Assembly (NCBI GenBank): GCA_958295875.1
Contig: OY282379.1
Coordinates: 558,001 to 622,000 of the forward strand
Direction of reading: 5' to 3'
From: an uncultured Pseudomonadales bacterium
GTDB taxonomy: Bacteria; Pseudomonadota; Gammaproteobacteria; Pseudomonadales; Azotimanducaceae
DNA length: 64,000 nucleotides
The notes beneath the pieces are model-generated. The model worked only from the letters and a program-made list of their open reading frames with translations, did not search any database and was not told the origin of the DNA. Within the stretch, counting starts at the first letter, position 1. Every line of letters starts with the position of its first letter. The position numbers and the translations under genes were made by a program. This document shows, piece by piece, positions 54,141-62,736 of the stretch.

Positions 54141-55394
54141 CTATCCCAACCGACATTCCGAGCCACTTCGTCTACTGCAAACAAAGATGGATTCATGGAA
54201 CTCGCCGCTTCTTCGCCCTGTTCGCCTATTGACGTGTCGCTTCAAGATCGTGTCGCACGACAACGGCAGTCCTTGCAGTATCGTCGGGTAGAGATCGAAC
54301 TTGTCCCCGGCGACGATGATGATTGGGCCGCCCTCCGCAACGGATGGCACGACGTTTTCCAGCACTTCACGCATATTTTCCACATAGGCGGCCTGCGCCC
54401 TTTTGCTCTGCCCGTCTGATGCGGAGCCGATTTCTAGATCGCCGCGATCGGTTAGCCCCAGCAGTTCATATGCGTAGCGATGTTGTTCATGGTAGTCGAT
54501 TAGCCCGACATAGGGCGGGCTGGTGATGATGCCGTCAACGGCGGCAATGGAGCCGTCTCGGCTGTCGGCATTGAAGCACTGCACATCGGCCGCCGTTCGC
54601 AATTGGCCGAACTGTTCAACACGCCGCAAGCCGTCGGCCGCGTAACGCGACAAAAACTTGAAGGCCGTCTGCGTAGGCTCGCAAGTGCGACCGTGCTTGT
54701 AACACGAATATGGCTGGGTGACAGGACGTTTTGGAAAGTCGAGGTCAAAATGGGTGGTTAAACGCGCTGATCGGGCCGCCCTGCACAGAACGATCTTCAA
54801 GAAGTCCGCATATTCATACGAAGAAATCAAGCTCTGAAAGGCAAGGAGTTCGTCCAACGCTCTGGGCGCAAACCATGCGTTGAGATATTCGTTGTCGGTG
54901 GCTCGCGAGGAGCTACGTGTCGGTTTGCCCCAAAGCGACTGTCGCGGCTGGTCTGTGCATCGTTCGGTTTTGTCAATGATGTCTGAAACTTCCTTCCGCA
55001 ATGTGGAAACATCATAGCGCCCTGCTTTCACGTTGGTCATCAGCACGTTGAAGGCGGAAATATCATAGCCGATCGCGTTTACGCCAAGCTCATTCGCTTG
55101 CACGAGCGTCGTGCCAGATCCGGAGAACGGGTCAAGCACTGTCTCACCAGCCGCGAAGAACCGGCGGATGAATACTTCAACGAGCTGTGGGATGTACTTG
55201 CCAAGATAGGGGTGAAGGCGATGAACATGTTTCGTTCGCTCACGCTCAGGGAGCTGCTTCTCGGTCCAATTGAGATTTAGGTCATCCAGGGGCGTCGTTG
55301 GCCTCACGCTAGCAGACTGGGTCGGGTCGCTAGAGCGATAGACGGGCACGCGCTGCTCTTCGGATGTGCGGGGAAGCGGCAAGTCGAGGGTCAT
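54141..55394 (-). CDS. orphan DNA methyltransferase, N4-cytosine/N6-adenine class
   Basis: ATG 55394 gives 417 residues. The SAM-binding motif is VLDPFSGSGTTLVQANELG (87-105) with a downstream GYDISAFN. The catalytic motif is TSPPYVGLIDYHEQHRYAYELLG (291 on), in which S/T-P-P-Y favours N4-cytosine methylation. The order FxGxG then (S)PPY with a long intervening segment is alpha-like, the middle being the likely target-recognition domain. The codon usage and GC content are clearly lower than in the flanking genes, a sign of recent acquisition. No restriction endonuclease gene lies next to it. Confidence 0.8.
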   Translation of the reverse strand: MTLDLPLPRTSEEQRVPVYRSSDPTQSASVRPTTPLDDLNLNWTEKQLPERERTKHVHRLHPYLGKYIPQLVEVFIRRFFAAGETVLDPFSGSGTTLVQANELGVNAIGYDISAFNVLMTNVKAGRYDVSTLRKEVSDIIDKTERCTDQPRQSLWGKPTRSSSRATDNEYLNAWFAPRALDELLAFQSLISSYEYADFLKIVLCRAARSARLTTHFDLDFPKRPVTQPYSCYKHGRTCEPTQTAFKFLSRYAADGLRRVEQFGQLRTAADVQCFNADSRDGSIAAVDGIITSPPYVGLIDYHEQHRYAYELLGLTDRGDLEIGSASDGQSKRAQAAYVENMREVLENVVPSVAEGGPIIIVAGDKFDLYPTILQGLPLSCDTILKRHVNRRTGRRSGEFHESIFVCSRRSGSECRLG

Positions 55395-55524
55395 GAGGAA
55401 AGCAATGTACCGGATGCGGGAAGCGCCCTGCAAGACGCTTTGCCGGGCCCACACCAAAGGGCCAGCCGCGCCCTACGCTCCGGCTCTGGCACTCAGCCTG
55501 AGCCGATTCCGCCTAGGCCCGGCG

Positions 55525-55827
55525 CTACCCCGACCGTTTCCGCTCGAACTCCGCTCGCTGCTCGTCGCTCGCCTCGCGTTGATGCAGGCGCTTCCAATCC
55601 GCGTAGGGCATGCCGTACACCCGTTCCCGGGCGCCCTCGTAGTCCACCTCCATGCCGTGCTCCGCCGCTGCCGCCACATACCACTTGGAGAGGCAGTTGC
55701 GGCAGAAGCCGGCGAGGTTCATCAGGTCGATGTTCTGCACGTCCACATGCTCGTCGAGATGCGCGACGAGCCGCCGGAACACCGCGGCCTCCACGGCCTC
55801 GTCGCTGTGCTGAGTGTTGTCCGCCAT
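55525..55827 (-). CDS. DUF1244 family protein
   Basis: A 100-residue protein with VFRRLVAHLDEHVDVQNIDLMNLAGFCRNCLSKWYVAAAAEHG and the conserved YEGARERVYGMPYADWKRLHQREAS. GFCRNCLSKW holds the C-x-x-C that is invariant in DUF1244 proteins. The family is widespread in proteobacteria, of unknown function. It is divergent from terC with 43 bp between the starts, so the two share a promoter region. Confidence 0.85.
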   Translation of the reverse strand: MADNTQHSDEAVEAAVFRRLVAHLDEHVDVQNIDLMNLAGFCRNCLSKWYVAAAAEHGMEVDYEGARERVYGMPYADWKRLHQREASDEQRAEFERKRSG

Positions 55828-55870
55828 ATGGTAGTTTCGCCGCCGTAGCCTTGGCAGGAATCATAAACCC

Positions 55871-56674
55871 ATGCTCGACCTGCTCGCCAGCCCAGAGGTG
55901 TGGTTCGCCTTTCTCTCGTTGGCGCTGCTCGAGATCGTGCTCGGCATCGACAACATCATCTTCATCTCCATCTTGACGGGACGCCTGCCGGAGCATCAGC
56001 GCGCCCGCGCCCGCTACATCGGCTTGAGCCTCGCCATGTTCCTGCGCATCGGGCTGCTGGCATCGCTGGCTTGGATCATGGGCCTGTCGGCAGATCTCTT
56101 CCATGCGTTCGGCCGCGGCGTCTCTGGGCGAGACCTCATCTTGATCGGCGGCGGCGCCTTCCTCATCGCCAAATCCACCCGCGAGATGCACAACTCCCTC
56201 GAAAGCGACCACGGCGGCACCGGCACCGCCTCGACACTGGCTTTCGGCACCGTGCTGGCGCAGATTGCCGTGATCGATGTGGTCTTCTCGCTGGATTCGG
56301 TGATCACCGCGGTCGGCTTGGTGGATGACCTGCCGGTGATGATCGCCGCCATCGTCGTGGCGGTCGGCGTGATGATGGTGGCCGCGCGCCCGGTGAGCGA
56401 GTTCATCGAGGGCCATCCCACCCTGAAGATGCTCGCGCTCTCCTTCCTGCTGCTCATCGGCTTCGCGCTGGCCGCGGAAGGCTTCCACGTGTATGTGCCG
56501 AAGGGCTACATCTACTTTGCGATGGCGTTTTCCCTGATCGTCGAGGTGCTCAACATCAACGCCCGCCGGCAGCCGCCCGTACAGTTGCGGAAGGCGCAAC
56601 TCGGAGACCTGCTGCCGCAATCGAGCGAGGCGGGCGAGGGCGGTGCTCCATCACCGGGCGACGCCGGCCGCTGA
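55871..56674 (+). CDS. TerC family integral membrane protein
   Basis: A protein of 267 residues with about seven hydrophobic segments. The family hallmark LALLEIVLGIDNIIFISIL and the second acidic motif VIDVVFSLDSVITAVGL both sit within membrane spans, with KFxxGHPTLKMLALSFLLLIGFALAAEGFHVYVPKGYIYFAMAFS near the end. TerC-family proteins are implicated in metal (manganese) export and tellurite resistance. The C-terminal tail is Ala/Gly-rich and not conserved. Confidence 0.9.
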   Translation: MLDLLASPEVWFAFLSLALLEIVLGIDNIIFISILTGRLPEHQRARARYIGLSLAMFLRIGLLASLAWIMGLSADLFHAFGRGVSGRDLILIGGGAFLIAKSTREMHNSLESDHGGTGTASTLAFGTVLAQIAVIDVVFSLDSVITAVGLVDDLPVMIAAIVVAVGVMMVAARPVSEFIEGHPTLKMLALSFLLLIGFALAAEGFHVYVPKGYIYFAMAFSLIVEVLNINARRQPPVQLRKAQLGDLLPQSSEAGEGGAPSPGDAGR

Positions 56675-56678
56675 ACCG

Positions 56679-57455
56679 TCAGCTTGGCCTGTCGCGCAGG
56701 AACGTGACCGTCTCTGCGGACGACAAGTCCTCCGCGTAGCGATAGCCGCCTTCCTCAAACGCCGCGAGGCCCTTCGGCCCATCGATGCGTTGGCGCACGA
56801 TGAAGCGGGCCATCATGCCGCGCGCCTTCTTCGCATAGAAGCTGACGACGCGGTAGCGCCCCCTCTGCAAGTCCTTAAACACCGGCGTCACCACCTTGGC
56901 GCCGAGCCGCTCCGGCCGCACCGCGTTCCAGTATTCGTTGGAGGCGAGGTTCACCAACGTCCGCGAGCGGTGCCCCGCAAGCTCGTCGGCCAAGGCGTCC
57001 GTCAGCTTGTCGCCCCAGAACTCGTAGAGGTTGGCGCCGCGGGCGTTGCCGAACCGAGTACCCATTTCCAAGCGATACGGCTGGATGAGATCGAGCGGCT
57101 TCAGCAAGCCGTAGAGGCCCGAGAGGATGCGCACGCGCTTTTGCGCCCAGGTGAAGTCTCGCGCGGAGAACCCCCACGCCTGCATGCCCATGTACACATC
57201 GCCCTTGAACGCCAACGCTGCGGGCCTCGCGTTGGCCGCCGTGAACGGCGGCGACCATTCGTTGTAGCGGTCGCAATTCAGCTCGCCGAGCTTGGTGCTG
57301 ATGCCCATGAGGTCTGACACTTCGCCCGGCGACAAGCGCCGCAACTGCTCGATGAGCGCGGCCGCGTCATCAAGGAACGCCGGCTGCGAGTGCTTGCGCG
57401 TCGCCAAGGGAGATTCGAAGTCCAGCGATTTGGCCGGAGAGAGAACCAGCAGCAT
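56679..57455 (-). CDS. yaaA: peroxide stress protein YaaA (UPF0246)
   Basis: A UPF0246 protein of 258 residues: MLLVLSPAKSLDFESPLA at the start, LSPGEVSDLMGISTKLGELNCDRYNEW, AALAFKGDVYMGMQAW, RVRILSGLYGLLKPLDLIQPYRLEMGTRF and KKARGMMARFIVRQRIDGPKGLAAFEEGGYRY. In Escherichia coli YaaA lowers free intracellular iron under peroxide stress and has a DNA-binding fold. ATG 57455 matches the family N-terminus. It is convergent with terC. Confidence 0.92.
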   Translation of the reverse strand: MLLVLSPAKSLDFESPLATRKHSQPAFLDDAAALIEQLRRLSPGEVSDLMGISTKLGELNCDRYNEWSPPFTAANARPAALAFKGDVYMGMQAWGFSARDFTWAQKRVRILSGLYGLLKPLDLIQPYRLEMGTRFGNARGANLYEFWGDKLTDALADELAGHRSRTLVNLASNEYWNAVRPERLGAKVVTPVFKDLQRGRYRVVSFYAKKARGMMARFIVRQRIDGPKGLAAFEEGGYRYAEDLSSAETVTFLRDRPS

Positions 57456-57954
57456 GGCAACCCCTGTGCGGAAGACATGGGCGATGTTAAGGCGTTGCGG
57501 GCGCCACGCCAACCGCCTGTTCGGGCTCAGCGCCTTCCTAAGCCCGCGCCGCGCCCAACCGCAGGCGCTAGAGCAGTTTCGTCGTCCCCGGCGCTCGGCT
57601 CGAACCGCCGCCGACAGCGCCGATCATCCGCCCCGTCCTACACACCCTCCCGAGCACGACTCGGTGCGTCAAACGCGCCGAGCATCTTTGTCGTCCGCGC
57701 CAACGGTCACCACATCCACAGTCGATCCTTGATAGAACAAGGGGCTTGGCGGGTACCGCGACGACTACGATGATTGGCTGGCAACGGTCATACAGTCTGC
57801 TTGCCAGAAATCTAGCCATGTCTCGCCTGGGCTTCCCAGAGATCCTTGCCCGTCAGCTTGTCAACATACCCGCGGAGTACAGCCTAGTCTCGTGGTTGAC
57901 GTCTAGAAGCTCCATTGAACATCGGCTTGTTGGGCGCAGCACGGACACGGGGCG
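57456..57954. other. intergenic stretch, no supportable gene
   Basis: About 500 bp ahead of the methyltransferase remnant. GC content falls across it from about 57740 on. No complete frame with protein-like content, RNA gene or repeat was identified. The 3' half may be degraded sequence belonging to the remnant. Confidence 0.4.
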
Positions 57955-58160
57955 CAGAAGCCAGTGTCAGTCATTGAGCCGCTATTGCTGATGACAACTC
58001 AAGAAGGAGATGCCGTGTTGGACCCATGTGCGGATCGGGAACGACTGGCGAGGCTTGTCTGCGGCTAAATCGCAAAGGGATTCTCTGTGACATCCCGCCA
58101 GAATATCTGACCATAACGCAGAATCGACTTGCGAAGCATCAAAACCGCGATGGACAATAG
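57955..58160 (+). pseudogene. frameshifted 3' remnant of a DNA methyltransferase gene
   Basis: One frame reads QKPVSVIEPLLLMTTQEGDAVLDP up to about 58025. A one-base loss then shifts to a frame (from 58026) reading MCGSGTTGEACLRLNRKGIL and CDIPPEYLTITQNRLAKHQ, stopping at TAG 58158. Joined, this is the C-terminal SAM-binding end of a beta-class methyltransferase (..QKPV.., VLDP-MCGSGTTG, then the D-I-x-P-E-Y motif). Upstream motifs are not recognisable, so only the 3' quarter survives. It is unrelated in detail to the intact methyltransferase 3 kb away. Confidence 0.7.
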
Positions 58161-58275
58161 GAACGCAGCCATCGAAGGGCCGTACAATCAGCCGTCGATC
58201 GGCGCTCGCATCGAGGCCTTCTTTCTCGACTAGCGCTGTTCAGGGGCAAAACTAAGGCAGGCAAACGAGGCCACC

Positions 58276-58599
58276 ATGACAGTCACCGAGACCATCGAAA
58301 CCAAGCTGGCGGACACGTTCGATCCAGCGCATCTCGAGGTGGTGAACGAGTCTGGCAACCACAACGTGCCGCCGGGTTCGGAATCGCACTTCAAGGTGGT
58401 GATCGTGGCGGCCGGGTTCGAGGGCAAGCGGCTCATCGAGCGCCATCGCCTCGTCAACGCGGCGCTGGCGGACGAGTTGGCCGGGCCCGTTCACGCGCTT
58501 GCGCTGCACACCTACACCCAAGCGGACTGGGCAGCCCGTTTCGGCGCTCATCCCATGTCGCCGCCCTGCCGCGGCGGTGCGCGCCAAGAGCCCGCCTAA
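58276..58599 (+). CDS. bolA: BolA family protein
   Basis: A 107-residue BolA protein: IETKLADTFDPAHLEVVNESGNHNVPPGSESHFKVVIVAAGFEGKRLIERHRLVNAALADELAGPVHALALHTYT. The conserved His of FKVVIV.., ER-H-R-L-V-N and HALALHTYT are present. BolA proteins bind [2Fe-2S] clusters with monothiol glutaredoxins and affect cell shape and iron metabolism. The C-terminal extension after residue 90 (GAHPMSPPCRGGARQEPA) runs into a repeat and looks accidental. Confidence 0.9.
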   Translation: MTVTETIETKLADTFDPAHLEVVNESGNHNVPPGSESHFKVVIVAAGFEGKRLIERHRLVNAALADELAGPVHALALHTYTQADWAARFGAHPMSPPCRGGARQEPA

Positions 58600-58740
58600 C
58601 AGCGACCTCGCAACGCAGCACGGAAGAGCGCTCGGCACCGCCCAGCCCAGCGTTCAGCAGCCGGCTCCGGCCCCAACAGCGGCGCTCGGCAAGAGCCGGC
58701 CTAACGGCGACCTAGCAACGCACGGCCGAGCGCCCGCCAA
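58586..58740. repeat. imperfect direct repeat, 105-bp offset, 3' of bolA
   Basis: aagagcccgcctaacagcgacctcgcaacgc (from 58586) recurs as aagagccggcctaacggcgacctagcaacgc (from 58691), each followed by acgg..gagcgc and cgcca-type sequence. The first copy overlaps the bolA stop. The pair separates bolA from the convergent esterase gene. Confidence 0.6.
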
Positions 58741-58826
58741 CGCCCGGCTAAGCAGCAACGATTACCGCGGCCTAGTGGCGACCAGCCCCGCATGGAAGAG
58801 CCCTCCCCGCCAGCCGCCCAGCCCGT

Positions 58827-59480
58827 TCAGCATCCATCCCCCGCCGCCTCCAACAGCGGCGCGAGCTCCCTCCACACGTTCTCGAGCAATATCGGTTGCG
58901 CCCCCGCGGTGGGGTGGATGCCGTCGTCCTGCAGCATCGTCTCAAGGTCTATACCTTCCAGCAGAAACGGCACCAGCACGGCGCCGGTCTCTCCGGCCAC
59001 CGCCGTGAACGCCGCCTCGAAGGCCGCCGTGTAGCGCTGCCCATAGTTCGGCGGCAGTTTCATGCCGACTAGGATGACCGCCGCGCCGCCGCGTTGCGCC
59101 AAGCGCACCATCTCCGCCAAGTCTTCCCGCATGGCAGCGATGGGATGGCCTTGCAAGCCATCGTTGCCACCGAGCTCCACGATGACGATGCTCGGCGCAT
59201 GCGCCTCCAAGGTGACAGGCAGCCGCCCAAGCCCGCCGCCCGTGGTCTCGCCGCTGATGCTGGCGTTCACCACGCGCTGGCCGCAGCCCGTCGCGACGAT
59301 GCGGCGCTGCAGCAGGCTCGCCCAGCCGTCCTCTTCGGCAATGCCGTAGGCGGCGCTCAAGCTGTCGCCGAAAACGAGGATGGTGCCCGTGCCCTCGGCG
59401 CCGGCGGGTGGGGCCAGCGCAAGCAAGAACGCGAGCAGGAACGGCAGTGGCTGCAAGGCAAGACGCCGGCGACGCGGCAA
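58827..59480 (-). CDS. tesA: arylesterase / acyl-CoA thioesterase I type SGNH hydrolase
   Basis: The SGNH hydrolase shows ILVFGDSLSAAYGI (block I Ser), VVNASISGETTGGGLGRL (Gly), VIVELGGNDGLQG (Asn) and MLQDDGIHPTAGAQPILLENVW (Asp, His). These are the full catalytic set of TesA-like esterases. Start is uncertain: TTG 59480 gives a compact signal peptide (MPRRRRLALQPLPFLLAFLLALAPPAGA), and no ATG exists. GTG 59522 is an alternative. It is divergent from an ABC transporter pair, the same arrangement as tesA / ybbA-ybbP in Escherichia coli, which supports the assignment. Confidence 0.85.
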   Translation of the reverse strand: MPRRRRLALQPLPFLLAFLLALAPPAGAEGTGTILVFGDSLSAAYGIAEEDGWASLLQRRIVATGCGQRVVNASISGETTGGGLGRLPVTLEAHAPSIVIVELGGNDGLQGHPIAAMREDLAEMVRLAQRGGAAVILVGMKLPPNYGQRYTAAFEAAFTAVAGETGAVLVPFLLEGIDLETMLQDDGIHPTAGAQPILLENVWRELAPLLEAAGDGC

Positions 59481-59545
59481 CCGCGGGGCGGCGCAATGGT
59501 AATCTAACGCGCTTTGCGCCACCCCTCGGCGCCGCGGCCCCCGAC

Positions 59546-60232
59546 GTGAAAGACGTTTCAACCAACTCTTGCATCCTGCAAGCGCAGCGGCTGCGTAAGT
59601 CCGTCCCCACCGCGGAAGGCGAGCTCGTCATCCTGGACGGCGTGGATTTCGACGCCGCGGCCGGCGAATCCGTGGCGGTGATGGGCGCTTCCGGCTCTGG
59701 CAAGACCACGCTGCTCGGCATCCTCGCCGGGCTGGATTTGCCCACGGACGGCAGCGTCTGGCTCGATGGTGACGAAATCAGCGCCCTCTCCGAGGAGGCG
59801 CGGGCGCGCGTGCGCGGGCGCTGCGTCGGCTTCGTCTTCCAGACGTTCCAGCTAATCGAAAGCCTCTCGGCGCTGGAGAACGTCATGCTGCCCTCAGAGC
59901 TGCGTGGCGACCGCGGCGCCAAGGAAGACGCCCGCGCCTTCCTAGAGCGCGTGGGCCTCGGGCAGCGCCTCACGCACTACCCGCGCCAACTCTCCGGCGG
60001 CGAGCAGCAGCGCGTCGCCATCGCCCGCGCCTTCGCGTCCCGCCCCAAGGTGCTGTTCGCGGACGAGCCCACCGGCAATTTGGACACCGGCACGGGCAAG
60101 CGCGTGGTCGAGCTCTTGTTCGACTTGAACCGAGATTCCAACGCCACGCTGGTGCTAGTCACCCACGACGCCACGCTGGCGGAGCGCTGCGACCGCACCA
60201 TCGCCCTCGACGGCGGCCGGCGGGTGGCATGA
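59546..60232 (+). CDS. ybbA: ABC transporter ATP-binding protein, YbbA/LolD-like
   Basis: GTG 59546 gives 228 residues with Walker A GASGSGKTTLLG, Q-loop FVFQTFQLIESLSALENVMLP, the signature LSGGEQQRVAIARAFA, Walker B VLFADEPTGNLD and H-loop LVTHD. The Q-loop and ENVMLP wording belong to the LolD/MacB/YbbA subgroup. The overlap with the permease start (ATGA) couples translation. The start is set by the position of homologous N-termini (ILQAQRLRKSV..), because the frame extends upstream across the divergent promoter. Confidence 0.9.
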   Translation: MKDVSTNSCILQAQRLRKSVPTAEGELVILDGVDFDAAAGESVAVMGASGSGKTTLLGILAGLDLPTDGSVWLDGDEISALSEEARARVRGRCVGFVFQTFQLIESLSALENVMLPSELRGDRGAKEDARAFLERVGLGQRLTHYPRQLSGGEQQRVAIARAFASRPKVLFADEPTGNLDTGTGKRVVELLFDLNRDSNATLVLVTHDATLAERCDRTIALDGGRRVA

Positions 60233-62736
60233 GCCCAACGTTCGCGCTCCGCCTCGCCGCGCGGGATGGCCGCTCCGGCGAGCTGCGCTTGCTGCTCGCC
60301 TCCATCGTCGTCGCGGTGGCGTCCGTCACCGCAGTCGCGCTGTTTGCAGACCGGCTGCAGCAAGCCTTGTTGGCGGAATCCACCACATTCCTCGGCGCAG
60401 ACCGCATCATCGGCTCTAGCCGGCCGGTGCCGGATGCGTTCCGCGACGCCGCCACCGCCCGCGGCCTCACGCAAACAGACACCGTCGCCTTCCCCTCCAT
60501 GCTGTTCACGAGCGACGCGGCGGACGCCCGTAACCAACTCGTGTCGGTGAAGGCGGTGGGCGAAGGCTACCCGCTGCGCGGCGTGGTGCGGGTGGCCGAA
60601 GAGCCGTTCGCCCTTGGCCGCGTCGTGGACACTGTGCCTGAGCAGGGCGAGGCGTGGCTGGATTCGCGCCTGTTTCCCGCCCTCGGCCTGAGCTTGGGCG
60701 ATACGGTGGCCATCGGCCGCTTGCAGTTGCGCATCAGCGCCGTGCTGGTGAGCGAGCCAGACCGCGGCGGCAGCGTGTTCGACCTCGGCCCCCGCGTGTT
60801 GATGCGCGTGGAAGACGTGCCCGCCAGCGGCATCGTGCAGCCAGGCAGCCGCGTCTCGTACCGGCTGTTGTTGGCCGGCGACACCGCGGCGCTGGACGGC
60901 CTACACGCCGAGCTGGAGCCGGCGCTGGCGCCCAGCTACCGCTGGCGCGGCGTGAAGGATTCCAACCGCTCCATCGGCGATGCGTTGGAACGCGCCGAGA
61001 GCTTTCTGTTGCTGGGCGGGCTGTTGGCGGTGCTCCTCGCTGGCGTCGCCATCGCCTTGAGCGCCCACCGCTACGCCCGCCGCCACTACGACCATGTGGG
61101 CGTGCTGAAAACGTTGGGCGCAACGCCGGCGGACGTGTTCTGGGGCTTTCTCGGTGCGCTGGGCGCCGTCGGCGCCGTGGGCGTCGCCGCTGGGCTGGCC
61201 CTCGGCGCCATCGTCCACTTCGGCATCGTCGCCATTCTCGGCGCCTACCTGCCGGTGGCGCTGCCGGCGCCGGGCTGGCGGCCCTTGGCCCTCGGCACCA
61301 GCACCGGCTTCATCTGCCTGCTTGCGTTCGCCCTGCCTCCGTTGGCGGCGTTGCGCAACATCTCGCCCATGCGCGTGCTGCGGCGCGATTTCCAAGCCAG
61401 CGCGGCGTCGCAGGCGGCCACCTATGGCAGCGCTGCGGCCGGCGCCTTGGGCCTGCTCTTCTGGTACAGCGACGGCATTTGGCTCACGCTGTGGGCCTTA
61501 GTCGGCAGCTTGGGCGTCTCCGCGGCGTTCGCCATCATGGGCTTGGGCCTGTTGCGCGGCGGCCGCGTCGCCGGCATGCAGGCTGGCAGCGCATGGCGGT
61601 TGGCGTTGAGCGCCCTGCAGCGGCGCCATCGGGAGAGCGTGGCGCAAATCACCATCTTCGGGCTGGCCATCATGCTGCTCTTGGTGCTCTTGCTGGTGCG
61701 CACCGCGCTGCTGGACGAATGGCGGGCCCAGCTCCCAGCGGATGCGCCCAACCACTTCGTGATGAACGTGGCGGAAGACGAAGTGGCCGCGGTGCAGGCG
61801 TTGCTCGCCGAGCACACGAACTACAACGGCCGCCTGTTCCCGATGATTCGCGGCCGGGTGACCGCGGTGAACGACATTGCCGCGGACGAGTGGGAGCGCC
61901 AACACGCGGTGCCGAGCATGGACGGTGGCCACCTGCGTTCGGAACGCAACCTCACCTGGTCTGACGCGCTGCCGCCGAACAACACGTTGACGGCCGGCGA
62001 TTGGTGGCCGGTGGACACCCAGGAGGCGTTGATCTCGCTGGAAGACGAGTACGCGCTCGAGCATGGCTTGGACGTGGGGGACGAACTCTCCTTCGACATC
62101 GGCGGCCTCGCCGTCCAAGCGCGGGTCGCCAACCTGCGCGAAGTGGAGTGGGACAGCCTGCAACCGAACTTCTTCATCATCTTCTCTGCTGCCGCATTGC
62201 CAGATTTCGGCGCCACCCACATGACGAGTTTCCATCTGGAGCCGGGCGCGAAGCGTTTTCTGAACCAGCTGTTGTCTGAGCATCCCACCATCACAGTGAT
62301 CGAGATCGACGCCATCGTCCGGCAGGTGCGCAGCATCGTCGAGCGCGTCACCCAAGCCATCGAGTTGGTGCTGGCCCTCGTCTTGGGCGCCGGCGCCTTG
62401 GTGCTGATCGCCTCCATTCAGGCCAGCCACGAAGCGCGCATGCGCGAACACGCCTTGGTGCGCACCTTAGGCGGCACCATGCGGCTCATCGCGGGCGCCT
62501 TGACGAGCGAGTTCGCGGCCCTCGGCGCCTTCGCCGGAGTGGTCGCCGCAGTGGGCGCGGAAGTGACCACATACATCCTGCAAACGCAGGTCTTTCGCTT
62601 GGGTTACGCGCCGCAACCTTGGCTGTGGCTGGTGGGCCCGGCAGTGGGCGCGGCGCTCATCACGCTTGTCGGCGGCATCGGCGCGCGCCGGTTGGTGCGC
62701 TCGCCGCCGGCGCTGGTGTTGCGGGAGTTGCGATGA
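60229..62736 (+). CDS. ybbP: ABC transporter permease, FtsX-like, YbbP-type
   Basis: This inner-membrane protein of 835 residues has two FtsX-like repeats with a large periplasmic domain between them. The first span begins LRLLLASIVVAVASVTAVALFADRLQQALL, ASTTFLGADRIIGSSRPVP fits the family, and three spans follow at about residues 265-395. The second block has spans in the 470-500 and 710-830 regions and ends in ARRLVRSPPALVLRELR. This is the layout of YbbP. YbbA-YbbP function is not firmly established; it has been discussed in connection with toxic secondary products or lipid export. Confidence 0.9.
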   Translation: MSPTFALRLAARDGRSGELRLLLASIVVAVASVTAVALFADRLQQALLAESTTFLGADRIIGSSRPVPDAFRDAATARGLTQTDTVAFPSMLFTSDAADARNQLVSVKAVGEGYPLRGVVRVAEEPFALGRVVDTVPEQGEAWLDSRLFPALGLSLGDTVAIGRLQLRISAVLVSEPDRGGSVFDLGPRVLMRVEDVPASGIVQPGSRVSYRLLLAGDTAALDGLHAELEPALAPSYRWRGVKDSNRSIGDALERAESFLLLGGLLAVLLAGVAIALSAHRYARRHYDHVGVLKTLGATPADVFWGFLGALGAVGAVGVAAGLALGAIVHFGIVAILGAYLPVALPAPGWRPLALGTSTGFICLLAFALPPLAALRNISPMRVLRRDFQASAASQAATYGSAAAGALGLLFWYSDGIWLTLWALVGSLGVSAAFAIMGLGLLRGGRVAGMQAGSAWRLALSALQRRHRESVAQITIFGLAIMLLLVLLLVRTALLDEWRAQLPADAPNHFVMNVAEDEVAAVQALLAEHTNYNGRLFPMIRGRVTAVNDIAADEWERQHAVPSMDGGHLRSERNLTWSDALPPNNTLTAGDWWPVDTQEALISLEDEYALEHGLDVGDELSFDIGGLAVQARVANLREVEWDSLQPNFFIIFSAAALPDFGATHMTSFHLEPGAKRFLNQLLSEHPTITVIEIDAIVRQVRSIVERVTQAIELVLALVLGAGALVLIASIQASHEARMREHALVRTLGGTMRLIAGALTSEFAALGAFAGVVAAVGAEVTTYILQTQVFRLGYAPQPWLWLVGPAVGAALITLVGGIGARRLVRSPPALVLRELR

